A DNA stretch of 64,000 bases from Streptomyces sp. NRRL F-525 (GTDB lineage: Bacteria > Actinomycetota > Actinomycetes > Streptomycetales > Streptomycetaceae): the NCBI RefSeq assembly GCF_000716605.1, contig NZ_JNXE01000023.1, positions 62,001 to 126,000 on the forward strand, read 5' to 3'. Position numbers and translations under genes: made by a program. Below the pieces are notes generated by a model. That model saw only the letters and a list, made by a program, of their open reading frames with translations, was not told the DNA's origin and ran no database searches. Below are positions 52,978 through 61,871 of the stretch, piece by piece (positions within the stretch are counted from its first letter, which is position 1; every line of letters starts with the position of its first letter).

Positions 52978-55272
52978 TCACTTCACGTCCGACGGGTCCA
53001 GCCGGTAGATCGTCGACGTGCTGGTCGTGGAGGTGGAGGAGGTCGACGAGCTCGAACTCTTCTCCGTCGACGCGCTCTTGTCGTACGCGCTCTCCTTCAC
53101 CGCCGTCGCGTTCTTCTGCACCCACGCGGTGATCTCGGTGTTCAGGGTGCTGTTGCCGCCCATCCCGCCGCCACCGAGCTGGATGTAGTGCAACTCGCCC
53201 TTCTTCACCAGCTCCTTGAGCTTGGCGAGGGTCATCGCCTTGTCGGAGCCGGTGAAGCCCCACATGGAGATGACGGGCTTGTGGGTGCTGAGGATCAGCT
53301 GGCCCGCGCTCTGCGAATTGGACACCGCGAGCAGCCACTTGGCGCCGTCCTGGTGCTTCTCCAGGTACGAGATGAGCGCGCTGGACGTGGTGCCGCCCAT
53401 GCCGCCACCACCGCCCATACCGCCACCGCCGAAGCCGCCGCGCGTACCGCCGGTGCCGGTGCCAGTGCCGCCAGGAGCCGTACCGCCGCCGGGGAACTCC
53501 CCGGTGGTACCGCCCTGTTGACCACCGGCCGTGCCACCGGTGCCGCCGGTCGGCGCCCCGCTCGGAGCCCCGCCGCCCTGCGGTACCTCACCGGTACCGC
53601 CGCCACCCGGAGTCATCCCGCCGGGCACCTCGCCGCTCGCCGTGCCGCCGCCCTGCTGGGTGCCGCCGGGCATCTCGCCGCCGCCGGGACCGCCGTTGCC
53701 GCCGCCGAAGCCGCCACGGCCGCCGCCCCCACCGGGGCCGCCCATGCCGCCGCCCGTCGACGGACCGGCCGTCGGGTTCGTACCGCCCATGCCGCCGCCC
53801 GAACCGCTGGACGCGGCCGGAGTCACGGCGTATGCCGTCGGACCGGCGAGCGCGGCGATGATCGCCGCCGCGAGGGACGCGGTCAGGAGGCGACCACGGT
53901 TGCCGGAGCGGAAGACGAACAGGCCCACGATCGCGAGGACCATCAGCACACCGATCGTCGGCCACAGCCAGGTGTTCCAGCCGGAGGCCCGGCGGAGTAC
54001 GACGATCGCCCAGATCCCGGTGACCCCGAGACCGGCCGGCAGAACCCAGGACCAGCGGGCGTCACCGCCGCGGAACGCGCGCCACAGCATCACGCCGCCG
54101 CCACCGCACAGGGCGGCGATGCCCGGCGCGAGCGCGGTCGTGTAGTACGGGTGCATCGTGCCCTGGGCCATGCTGAACGTGACGTAGTGCAGCAGGGTCC
54201 AGCCGCCCCACATGACCAGCGCGGCGCGCGTCGGGTCGGTGCGCGGGGCGCGGCCTACCAGGGTCAGGCCGGCGATCAGGGCGATGGCCGAGAAGGGGAG
54301 CAGCCAGGAGATCTGGCCGCCGAGGATGTCGTTGAACATACGGCCGATGCCCGCGGTGCCGGCGAACGTACCGCCGCCACCCCCGCCCCCGCCGCCGTTG
54401 CCCTCGCCGCCGAACACGCGGCCGAAGCCGTCGTAGCCCATGATTAGGTCCCAGGCCGTGCCGTCGGTCGAGCCGCCGATGTACGGGCGGTCCGAGGCCG
54501 GGACGAGGGAGACGGCCGTGGCCCACCAGAAGCTGGAGACGGCCAACGCGACCGTGGCCAGGGCGAGTTGGACGAGCTTCTTCTTCCAGCCGAGCTTCGA
54601 CGCGAAGAGGTACACGGCGAAGACGGCGGGCAGGGCGATGTAGCCCTGGAGGAGCTTGGTGTTGAACGCGAAGCCGAAGCAGACCGCGGAGCCGATCAGC
54701 GGCAGCAGGCGCTCGGTGCGCACCGCGCGCAGACCGAGGGCCGCGCCCGCCACCATCAGCAGGACGAGGATCGTGTCGGGGTTGTTGTCACGGTTGATGG
54801 CGACCGTGATGGGGGTGAGGGCGAGGACCAGCGCCGCGATCGCCGCGGCCACGTGGCCGAAGTACCGCTTCACGGAGGTGTGCAGGATCCAGATCGTGCC
54901 GAGCGCGGCGGCGACCTCCGGCAGCATCATCTGCCAGGTGCCGAAGCCGAAGATCCGGCACGACAGGCCCATCACCATCAGGGAGAAGGGGGGCTTGTCG
55001 ACCGTGAGGAAGTTGCCGGCGTCCAGCGAGCCGAAGAACCAGGCCTTCCAGTTCTGCGTGCCGCTGTAGATCGCGCTGCTGTAGAAGCTGTTGAGGCTGG
55101 AGCCGGAGAGGTTCCAGGAGTACAGCACCGCGGCGAGGACCATGACGGCGATCAGCGCGGGCAGCGACCAGCGGGGCGCCTTCTCGGGCGGCGCGTCGGC
55201 GGGTGGGGCCGGCGGCGGCCAGTCGGCGGACGCGGGTTCGGTGTGGGGGTGTGGATCGGTGGCAGATGTCAC
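52978..55272 (-). CDS. Membrane glycosyltransferase (PMT/ArnT-like, GT39/GT83 type) with glycine-rich insert
   Basis: 764 residues from GTG at 55272; ATG at 55365 would add 31 residues lacking conserved character. The PMT_2-like membrane domain covers about 25-475: NSFYSSAIYSGTQNWKAWFFGSLDAGNFLTVDKPPFSLMVMG contains the acidic lumenal-loop residues, and NRDNNPDTILVLLMVAGA follows. A first glycine run lies at ~289-304. A long region of Gly, Pro and Thr at ~486-626 links to a small C-terminal domain (YLEKHQDGAKWLLAVSNSQSAGQLILSTHKPVISMWGFTG) and a Ser-rich tail. Enzymes of this layout use polyprenyl-phosphate sugars on the extracellular side. The acceptor is unknown. Confidence 0.85.
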   Translation of the reverse strand: MTSATDPHPHTEPASADWPPPAPPADAPPEKAPRWSLPALIAVMVLAAVLYSWNLSGSSLNSFYSSAIYSGTQNWKAWFFGSLDAGNFLTVDKPPFSLMVMGLSCRIFGFGTWQMMLPEVAAALGTIWILHTSVKRYFGHVAAAIAALVLALTPITVAINRDNNPDTILVLLMVAGAALGLRAVRTERLLPLIGSAVCFGFAFNTKLLQGYIALPAVFAVYLFASKLGWKKKLVQLALATVALAVSSFWWATAVSLVPASDRPYIGGSTDGTAWDLIMGYDGFGRVFGGEGNGGGGGGGGGTFAGTAGIGRMFNDILGGQISWLLPFSAIALIAGLTLVGRAPRTDPTRAALVMWGGWTLLHYVTFSMAQGTMHPYYTTALAPGIAALCGGGGVMLWRAFRGGDARWSWVLPAGLGVTGIWAIVVLRRASGWNTWLWPTIGVLMVLAIVGLFVFRSGNRGRLLTASLAAAIIAALAGPTAYAVTPAASSGSGGGMGGTNPTAGPSTGGGMGGPGGGGGRGGFGGGNGGPGGGEMPGGTQQGGGTASGEVPGGMTPGGGGTGEVPQGGGAPSGAPTGGTGGTAGGQQGGTTGEFPGGGTAPGGTGTGTGGTRGGFGGGGMGGGGGMGGTTSSALISYLEKHQDGAKWLLAVSNSQSAGQLILSTHKPVISMWGFTGSDKAMTLAKLKELVKKGELHYIQLGGGGMGGNSTLNTEITAWVQKNATAVKESAYDKSASTEKSSSSSTSSTSTTSTSTIYRLDPSDVK

Positions 55273-55417
55273 CCACGCATCGTGCGAAAGCAGGGTGGGT
55301 GACTGCTGTGCCGAACCTGGCGGCCCGCTGTGAATTCGCAAAGGGCGGAGTAACGCGTCGTACAACCGTTCCCCAACCCGTACAACCTTTCACGCCTTCC
55401 TGTGAGTCAACTCATGC

Positions 55418-56269
55418 ATGACTCAGTCTCTTTGGACATCCCGCCGGGCCAGAGTGGTGGCCGTCGGCGTGGGCGCCGGCCTCCTCATACCCGTGCTGGC
55501 CGCCGCGACGCCCGCTGCCGCGGCCACCCCGACGGTCAGCTGTACGTCGGCCAAGGCGGGCCTCGCCGCCAAGCTCAAGAAGGACATCACCGCGGCCCTC
55601 GCGACCCGTAAGGGAACCGTCGCCGTAGGCCTCTACGACCGCACCACCAAGACCACCTGCACCCTGCGGGCGACGAGCGCCTACGACTCGGCCAGCACCG
55701 TCAAGGTCACCGTCCTCGCCACGCTGCTGTGGGACGCGAAGAAGCACAACCGCACGCTGACGACGCGGGAGTCGACGCTCGCCAAGGCCATGATCACCAA
55801 GTCGGACAACGACGCGACCTCCACCCTGTGGAAGCAGCTCGGCCTGACGAAGATCAAGGGCTTCCTGGCGGCGGCCGGCATGACCCAGACCAAGCCCGGC
55901 GCGAACAACTACTGGGGCCTGACCCAGGAGACGGTCACCGACGAGCAGAAGCTGCTCAAGCTGGTCACCGCCAAGAACACGGTGCTGAGCGACAACTCCC
56001 GTGCGTACATCCTGAAGTTGATGAACCAGGTCATCTCGTCGCAGCGCTGGGGCACCCCGTCCGGCGCCCCCTCCGGCGTCACCGTGCACGTCAAGAACGG
56101 CTGGCTGCAGCGCTCCACGCACGGCTGGCGCGTCCACAGCCTGGGCACCTTCAACGGCGGCGGCCACGACTACATGATGTCCGTCCTCACCCAGGACAAC
56201 AGCACGATGAGCTACGGCATCACCACGATCCAGGGTGTCGCGAAGGCGATCCACAAGGACCTCGCCTAA
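55418..56269 (+). CDS. Secreted serine hydrolase of the beta-lactamase/PBP-like fold
   Basis: 283 residues. Sec signal about 1-36 (VVAVGVGAGLLIPVLAAATPAAA). Active-site motifs: S93-x-x-K96 in SASTVKV, SDN at 129-131 (KSDNDA), and K226-N-G in VKNGW in place of KTG. No clear class A Glu166 equivalent is visible, so it may be a D,D-peptidase-like or esterase-like hydrolase and not a true resistance enzyme. ATG at 55418 has no strong ribosome binding site; an inverted repeat TGAGTCA/TGACTCA (55403-55425) overlaps the start. It acts outside the cell. It is divergent from the glycosyltransferase gene and 83 bp before the next secreted protein. Confidence 0.82.
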   Translation: MTQSLWTSRRARVVAVGVGAGLLIPVLAAATPAAAATPTVSCTSAKAGLAAKLKKDITAALATRKGTVAVGLYDRTTKTTCTLRATSAYDSASTVKVTVLATLLWDAKKHNRTLTTRESTLAKAMITKSDNDATSTLWKQLGLTKIKGFLAAAGMTQTKPGANNYWGLTQETVTDEQKLLKLVTAKNTVLSDNSRAYILKLMNQVISSQRWGTPSGAPSGVTVHVKNGWLQRSTHGWRVHSLGTFNGGGHDYMMSVLTQDNSTMSYGITTIQGVAKAIHKDLA

Positions 56270-56351
56270 AACCCCTTAAAACCCCAGCTCAAGGGCATCG
56301 TTTTACTGCGCGGTCTCCCGCACGTCACCCGCCCGTCCTACGGTGACGCCC

Positions 56352-57398
56352 ATGCGCCTGAGAACCGTACTCGCGACCGCGACCGCCGGCCTGGCGGCGG
56401 CCACCTGCCTCACCGCCGCCGCCGGGCCCGCGAACGCCAGCAACTCCCGTACCAGCAACGCCTGTTCGTCCTCCGTCTCGATCGACCGCTTCTCCGACGC
56501 GCTCGACAAGACGACGTACGACGGCACCTTCGTCGGCAACTTCTCCGCGCTCGCCGTGGACAAGGACGGCTCGATCGCCGCGCTGGAGGACCGTTCCTCG
56601 CTGTTCGACCTGAACGCGAAGACGCTCCAGCCCGAGCGCGTCGTCCCGCTCGCCGACGAGAACGGCGCCGCGCTCGACTCCGAGGGCCTGGCCATCGACC
56701 GCGACGGCACGCGCCTGATCACCTCCGAGACCGAGCCGTCGATCCGCCGCTACTCCCGCGACGGCAAGATCCTCGACCGCCTCCCGGTCCCGTCCTCGCT
56801 GCTGGTCGCCCCGGCCGGCCGGGCCGTCTCCAACCAGACCTTCGAGGGCCTGACCCTGCTGCCCGGCGGACACACCCTCCTCGCGTCGATGGAGTACCCG
56901 ATCGCCGGGGACACCTCGGGCGACGTCCGCTTCCAGACCTGGACCCGGACCAAGGGCGACCACTTCAAGCTGGCAGCGCAGTACGCGTACAAGCCGGACG
57001 CCTCCTTCCTCGGCGTCCCCGAGGTGCAGTCCCTCCCCGACGGCCGCCTCCTCGTCCTGGAACGCGGCTTCACCAGCGGCGTGGGCAACACGGTCCGCCT
57101 CTACCTGGCCGACCCCCGCCACGCCACGGACACCAGCGGCATCGACTACCTCACCGGCCAGCCCGGAGTCCACCTGATCAAAAAGACCCTCCTGGCGGAC
57201 ATCGCCGACTGCCCGTCCCTCGGCGCCACAGCGAAGCAGCCCCAGCCGAACCCCCTCCTGGACAACATCGAGGGCATGGCGATCACGGGCAAGGAGAAGG
57301 GCGCCTACAAGGTGCTCCTGGTGAGCGACGACAACCAGAACGCGGTCCAGACGACCCGCTTCTACTACCTCCGGGTAAGGGCAACCCCCGCCTTTTAG
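56352..57398 (+). CDS. Secreted esterase-like/phytase-like protein
   Basis: 348 residues from ATG at 56352; GTG at 56343 is an alternative. Signal peptide about 1-29 (VLATATAGLAAATCLTAAAGPANA). The remainder is a beta-propeller-like phytase-like domain: NFSALAVDKDGSIAALEDRS, SEGLAIDRDGTRLITSETEPSIRRYSRDGKIL, NQTFEGLTLLPGGHTLLASMEYP, DNIEGMAITG. Repeated Asp-Gly turns and FEGL/EGL motifs are the usual marks of this family, often annotated esterase-like activity of phytase. Substrate is unknown. Its 3' end is followed by interspersed repeat copy 3. Confidence 0.85.
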   Translation: MRLRTVLATATAGLAAATCLTAAAGPANASNSRTSNACSSSVSIDRFSDALDKTTYDGTFVGNFSALAVDKDGSIAALEDRSSLFDLNAKTLQPERVVPLADENGAALDSEGLAIDRDGTRLITSETEPSIRRYSRDGKILDRLPVPSSLLVAPAGRAVSNQTFEGLTLLPGGHTLLASMEYPIAGDTSGDVRFQTWTRTKGDHFKLAAQYAYKPDASFLGVPEVQSLPDGRLLVLERGFTSGVGNTVRLYLADPRHATDTSGIDYLTGQPGVHLIKKTLLADIADCPSLGATAKQPQPNPLLDNIEGMAITGKEKGAYKVLLVSDDNQNAVQTTRFYYLRVRATPAF

Positions 57399-57404
57399 TC
57401 TTTC

Positions 57405-57432
57405 AGGGGCGCGGGGAACTGCGCGACCAGCC
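57405..57432 (+). repeat. Interspersed repeat, copy 3
   Basis: Same 28-bp element as copy 2 with one base difference, 6 bp after the phytase-like gene's stop. Orientation is the reverse of copy 1. Confidence 0.8.
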
Positions 57433-57513
57433 ACAGCGCACCCGCACCCGAAAACGCACCCCCCGCGCGAAGCGCAACATTGCGGAGGGATGAAATCCGC
57501 TTCATTCCGCGTT

Positions 57514-57559
57514 GGTGCCTTCCGTAAGACCAGCAGATCAGGGGCGAACGGAAGGCACC
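57514..57559 (+). promoter_or_regulatory. Inverted repeat that pairs with the ABC exporter ribosome binding site
   Basis: GGTGCCTTCCGT (57514-57525) and ACGGAAGGCACC (57548-57559) form a perfect 12-bp stem with a 22-nt loop. The right arm contains GGAAGG (57550-57555), the Shine-Dalgarno sequence for GTG at 57562. A second imperfect repeat (GGGATGAA/TTCATTCC, 57487-57508) lies just upstream. The structure could block translation until opened, or be a repressor operator. Confidence 0.6.
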
Positions 57560-57561
57560 GC

Positions 57562-60500
57562 GTGGCAGCGAAACAGGGGGACCCACAAGGCTGGGCAAGA
57601 AGGCTCGCCGCCTACGCCTGGCGCTACCCCAAGGACGTCATCCTCGCCTTGGGCGCCTCCCTGGCCGGCATGGCGGTCATGGCCGTCGTCCCCCTCGTCA
57701 CCAAGGTGATCATCGACGACGTGATCACCGGCCACACCCGCTCCATGGCCCCTTGGGCGGCCGCCCTGATAGTCGCCGCCCTCCTCGTCTACGTCTCCAC
57801 CTACATCCGCCGCTACTACGGCGGCCGCCTCGCCCTCGACGTCCAGCACGACCTCCGCACCGAGATGTACGGGACGATCACCCGCCTCGACGGCCGCCGC
57901 CAGGACGAGCTGTCCACCGGCCAGGTCGTAGGCCGCGCGACCAGCGACCTCCAGCTGATCCAGGGCCTGCTCTTCATGCTCCCGATGACCATCGGGAACG
58001 TCCTGCTCTTCGTGATCTCCCTCGCGATCATGGCCTGGCTGTCCCTCCCCCTGACCCTGATCGCCCTGGCGGTCGCCCCCGCCCTCGGCTTCATCGCCCG
58101 CCGCAGCCGCAGCAAACTGCACCCCTCCACCTGGTACGCACAGGCCCAGGCCGCCGCCGTGGCCGGTGTCGTCGACGGCGCCGTCAGCGGCGTACGCGTG
58201 GTGAAGGGCTTCGGCCAGGAGGACCAGGAGACGGGCAAGCTCCGCGAGGTCGGCCGCCGGCTCTACGCGGGACGCCTCCGCACGATCCGCCAGAACGCCA
58301 AGTACACCCCCGCCCTCCAGGCCGTCCCCGCCCTCGGCCAGGTCGCGATGCTCGCGCTCGGCGGCTGGCTCGCGGTGCGCGGCCACATCACGCTCGGCAC
58401 GTTCGTCGCGTTCTCCACCTACCTCGCCCAACTCGTCGGCCCGGTCCGCATGTTGGCCATGGTCCTCACGGTCGGCCAGCAGGCCCGCGCGGGCACCGAA
58501 CGCGTCCTGGAACTGATCGACACCGAGCCCTCCATGACGGACGGCACCAAGGAACTCCCCGCCGACGCCCCGGCCACGGTCGAGTTCGACGACGTCTCCT
58601 TCGGCTACGACCACGAGCGCCCCGTCCTCAACGGCCTCACCTTCGAGATCCGCCCCGGCGAGACCCTGGCGGTCGTAGGCTCCTCGGGCTCCGGCAAGTC
58701 GACGGTCTCGCTCCTCCTCCCGCGCTTCTACGACGTCACCCACGGCGCCGTCCTCATCGGCGGCCACGACGTCCGCGAACTCACCCTCGACTCGCTGCGC
58801 GCCGCGATCGGCCTGGTCCCCGAGGACTCCTTCCTCTTCTCGGACACGGTCCGCAACAACATCGCCTACGGCCGCCCCGACGCGACCGACGAGCAGATCC
58901 TCACCGCCTCCCGGGCCGCGCAGGCCGACCGGTTCATCGCGGAACTCCCCGACGGCTACGGCACGACGGTCGGCGAGCAGGGCCTCACCCTCTCCGGTGG
59001 CCAGCGCCAGCGCGTCGCCCTCGCCCGCGCGATCCTCACCGACCCGCGCCTGCTGGTCCTGGACGACGCGACCTCGGCGGTGGACGCGCGGGTCGAGCAC
59101 GAGATCCACGAGGCCCTGAAACAGGTCATGGAGGGCCGCACCACCCTCCTCATCGCGCACCGCCGCTCCACCCTCAACCTCGCCGACCGCATCGCCGTCC
59201 TCGACGGGGGCCGCCTCGCCGACATCGGCACGCACGACGAACTCCAGGAGCGCTCACCGCTCTACCGCCGCCTCCTCACCGACCCCGACGAACTCGGCGG
59301 CGTCTCGCCCGGCCACGCCCAGCCCGCCGCACCGGCCGAAGACACCTCCGTACGGGACGAGTTGGACGCGGAGTTCGACGCCGAGCGCGGGCTTACGCCC
59401 CGGCTGTGGACCGGCGACCGCGAGCCCAAGGACACCGCGCTGTCCGGGATGCCCGCGACGCCCGAACTCCTTGCCCAGGTCGACGCGTTGCCCCCGGCGA
59501 CCGACGTCCCCGACATCGACGAGGCGGGCGCGGTACGGGCCGAGGACTCCTACGGCCTGCGCCGGCTGCTGCGCGGATTCGGCACCCCGCTGCTGATCAG
59601 CCTCGGCCTGGTCGCCGTGGACGCGGGCATGAGCCTGCTCCTGCCGATCATGATCCGGCACGGCATCGACCAGGGCGTCACCAAGATGGCGGTCGGCGCG
59701 ATCTGGTCGGCCTCAATCCTGGCCCTGCTCGCGGTAGTTGTGCAGTGGGCGGCCCAGCGCGGCGAGACCCGCATGACGGGCCGTACCGGTGAACGGGTCC
59801 TCTACACCCTCCGCCTCAAGATCTTCGCCCAGCTCCAACGCCTCGGACTCGACTACTACGAGCGGGAGTTGACGGGCAGGATCATGACGAGGATGACGAC
59901 GGACGTCGATGCGCTGTCGTCGTTCCTGCAGACAGGCCTGGTCACGGCCTTCGTCTCGGTCGTCACCTTCTTCGGCATCATGGTCGCCCTGCTGGTGATC
60001 GACGTACAGCTGGCACTGGTCGTGTTCGCGACCCTGCCCCCGCTGGTCATCGCGACCTTCTTCTTCCGCCGGGCCAGCGTGAAGGCGTACGAACTCGCCC
60101 GTGAGCGCGTGTCGTTGGTCAACGCCGACCTCCAGGAGTCGGTGTCCGGGCTGCGGATCGTGCAGGCGTTCCGGCGCGAGAAGGACGGCGGCCGACGCTT
60201 CGCCGAGCGCAGCAGCAGCTACCGCGAGGCGCGTACCCGGGGCCAGTGGCTGATCTCGATCTACTTCCCCTTCGTGCAGTTGCTGTCGTCGGTGGCGGCG
60301 GCGTCCGTACTGATCGCGGGCGCGGGCAGGGTGGACAACGCGACCCTGACAACAGGCGCGTTGGTCGCCTACCTGCTCTACATCGACCTGTTCTTCGCCC
60401 CGGTCCAGCAGCTCTCCCAGGTCTTCGACGGCTACCAGCAGGCGACCGTCTCCCTGGGCCGCATCCAGGAGTTGCTCCAGGAACCGACGTCCACCCGAGC

Positions 60501-61293
60501 CGCCGACGAACCGCTCGAAGTCCTCTCCCTCCGCGGTGAAATCGCCTTCGAGGACGTTCACTTCGCCTACGGAGACGACGAAGAGGCCATCGGGGGAGTG
60601 CGGTTGAGCATCCCCGCCGGACAGACGGTCGCCTTCGTCGGCGAGACCGGCGCGGGCAAGTCGACCCTCGTGAAACTGGTCGCCCGCTTCTACGACCCGA
60701 CGGGCGGTCGCGTGACGGTCGACGGCACCGACCTCCGCGCCCTCGACATCACGTCGTACCGCCACCACCTGGGCGTCGTCCCCCAGGAGGCATACCTCTT
60801 CCAGGGCACCGTCCGTGACGCGATCGCCTACGGCCGCCCCGACGCCACCGACGCCGAGGTGGAGGCGGCGGCCCGCGCGGTCGGCGCGCACGAGATGATC
60901 GCGACGCTCGACGGCGGCTACCTGCACGAGGTTGCCGAGCGCGGCCGCAACCTCTCGGCGGGCCAGCGCCAGCTGATCGCTTTGGCCCGCGCCGAACTGG
61001 TCGACCCCGACATCCTCCTCCTCGACGAGGCGACGGCCGCCCTGGACCTGGCGTCGGAAGCCCAGGTCAACCAGGCCACCGACCGCCTCGCGGGCCGCCG
61101 CACCACCCTCGTCGTCGCCCACCGCCTGACGACGGCGGCCCGCGCGGACCGGGTCGTGGTGATGGATCACGGGCGGGTCGTCGAGGACGGCACCCACGAC
61201 GAGCTGCTCGCGCTGGACGGGTACTACGCCGAGCTGTGGCGCACCTTCGTCGGGGCGCCCGAGACGGAGGAGCCGGTCGCGGCGCCCGGCTGA
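57562..61293 (+). CDS. Fused two-half ABC exporter
   Basis: 1243 residues from GTG at 57562 (GGAAGG 6 nt upstream); a frame extension upstream to 57490 is rejected. Two complete halves in one chain: membrane domain 1 (~30-315), ATPase 1 with Walker A GSSGSGKST at 373, signature LSGGQ at 477 and Walker B ending D501-D502; linker ~590-680; membrane domain 2 (~690-970); ATPase 2 with Walker A GETGAGKST at 1027, signature LSAGQ at 1131 and Walker B with catalytic E1156. ATPase 1 thus has Asp instead of the catalytic Glu, and ATPase 2 a non-canonical signature, as in heterodimeric multidrug exporters with one degenerate site. It probably exports a lipid, peptide or drug. Confidence 0.93.
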   Translation: MAAKQGDPQGWARRLAAYAWRYPKDVILALGASLAGMAVMAVVPLVTKVIIDDVITGHTRSMAPWAAALIVAALLVYVSTYIRRYYGGRLALDVQHDLRTEMYGTITRLDGRRQDELSTGQVVGRATSDLQLIQGLLFMLPMTIGNVLLFVISLAIMAWLSLPLTLIALAVAPALGFIARRSRSKLHPSTWYAQAQAAAVAGVVDGAVSGVRVVKGFGQEDQETGKLREVGRRLYAGRLRTIRQNAKYTPALQAVPALGQVAMLALGGWLAVRGHITLGTFVAFSTYLAQLVGPVRMLAMVLTVGQQARAGTERVLELIDTEPSMTDGTKELPADAPATVEFDDVSFGYDHERPVLNGLTFEIRPGETLAVVGSSGSGKSTVSLLLPRFYDVTHGAVLIGGHDVRELTLDSLRAAIGLVPEDSFLFSDTVRNNIAYGRPDATDEQILTASRAAQADRFIAELPDGYGTTVGEQGLTLSGGQRQRVALARAILTDPRLLVLDDATSAVDARVEHEIHEALKQVMEGRTTLLIAHRRSTLNLADRIAVLDGGRLADIGTHDELQERSPLYRRLLTDPDELGGVSPGHAQPAAPAEDTSVRDELDAEFDAERGLTPRLWTGDREPKDTALSGMPATPELLAQVDALPPATDVPDIDEAGAVRAEDSYGLRRLLRGFGTPLLISLGLVAVDAGMSLLLPIMIRHGIDQGVTKMAVGAIWSASILALLAVVVQWAAQRGETRMTGRTGERVLYTLRLKIFAQLQRLGLDYYERELTGRIMTRMTTDVDALSSFLQTGLVTAFVSVVTFFGIMVALLVIDVQLALVVFATLPPLVIATFFFRRASVKAYELARERVSLVNADLQESVSGLRIVQAFRREKDGGRRFAERSSSYREARTRGQWLISIYFPFVQLLSSVAAASVLIAGAGRVDNATLTTGALVAYLLYIDLFFAPVQQLSQVFDGYQQATVSLGRIQELLQEPTSTRAADEPLEVLSLRGEIAFEDVHFAYGDDEEAIGGVRLSIPAGQTVAFVGETGAGKSTLVKLVARFYDPTGGRVTVDGTDLRALDITSYRHHLGVVPQEAYLFQGTVRDAIAYGRPDATDAEVEAAARAVGAHEMIATLDGGYLHEVAERGRNLSAGQRQLIALARAELVDPDILLLDEATAALDLASEAQVNQATDRLAGRRTTLVVAHRLTTAARADRVVVMDHGRVVEDGTHDELLALDGYYAELWRTFVGAPETEEPVAAPG

Positions 61294-61376
61294 GGGTCGC
61301 GCAACCATGCGACATACGTCTTGCGTCCGTACATCAGTACGCTGTTCGGCTGCTGTGCTGTGCGGGAGGGGACACT

Positions 61377-61763
61377 GTGGACATGGGTGCGCTACGACGG
61401 CGGGTGGCGCTCGGCATGGCCGTGCTCAGCACGTCCGGGCTGCTCGCGCTCGCGGCCCCCGGCACCGCCCAGGCGGCCGCGGTCTGCCCCGGGCGCAAGG
61501 CCGCGACGCTCCCCTTCTCCACCGGTACCGTCCACGTCTTCCGGCGGGGCGGGTACGTCTGCGCGTACACCGCCCCCAAGAACCCCGGCGCCAAGCGCAC
61601 GATGTCGGTCAGTGTGCAGGCCCGCGGCAACCGCCCGGTCGTCGACGAGGGCCGGTACACGCGCCGGGCCGGACCGGTCACCGTGCACGCCGGTCACCGG
61701 TGCGTCCTGGTGAAGGGTGCGGTGGGCGGCGGCTCGGTCAGCTCGGGCTGGATCCTCTGCTGA
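61377..61763 (+). CDS. Small secreted protein of unknown function
   Basis: 128 residues from GTG at 61377, with GGGAGGG 6 nt upstream. Sec signal about 1-35 (VALGMAVLSTSGLLALAAPGTAQAA). The mature part of about 93 residues has four cysteines (VCPGRK, YVCAYT, HRCVLV, ILC at the end), suggesting two disulfides in a compact extracellular fold. It is basic and Gly/Val-rich with no motif I recognise. It starts 83 bp after the ABC exporter stop on the same strand; whether it is an exporter-related factor is not shown by the sequence. Confidence 0.72.
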   Translation: MDMGALRRRVALGMAVLSTSGLLALAAPGTAQAAAVCPGRKAATLPFSTGTVHVFRRGGYVCAYTAPKNPGAKRTMSVSVQARGNRPVVDEGRYTRRAGPVTVHAGHRCVLVKGAVGGGSVSSGWILC

Positions 61764-61871
61764 ACCGATCGCCGAGGCGCAGGTCAGCGCCCTGGCCGCA
61801 CAACCACCCCTGGTGTGACGGGAGTTGCTCCGATAGCTTCCCGTTCACAACTGCCTCACAGGGGAGTATGC

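Noticed and set aside
55403-55425. TGAGTCA/TGACTCA inverted repeat at the serine hydrolase start as an operator
   Set aside because: Arms are only 7 bp and overlap the coding start; too weak to call a site.
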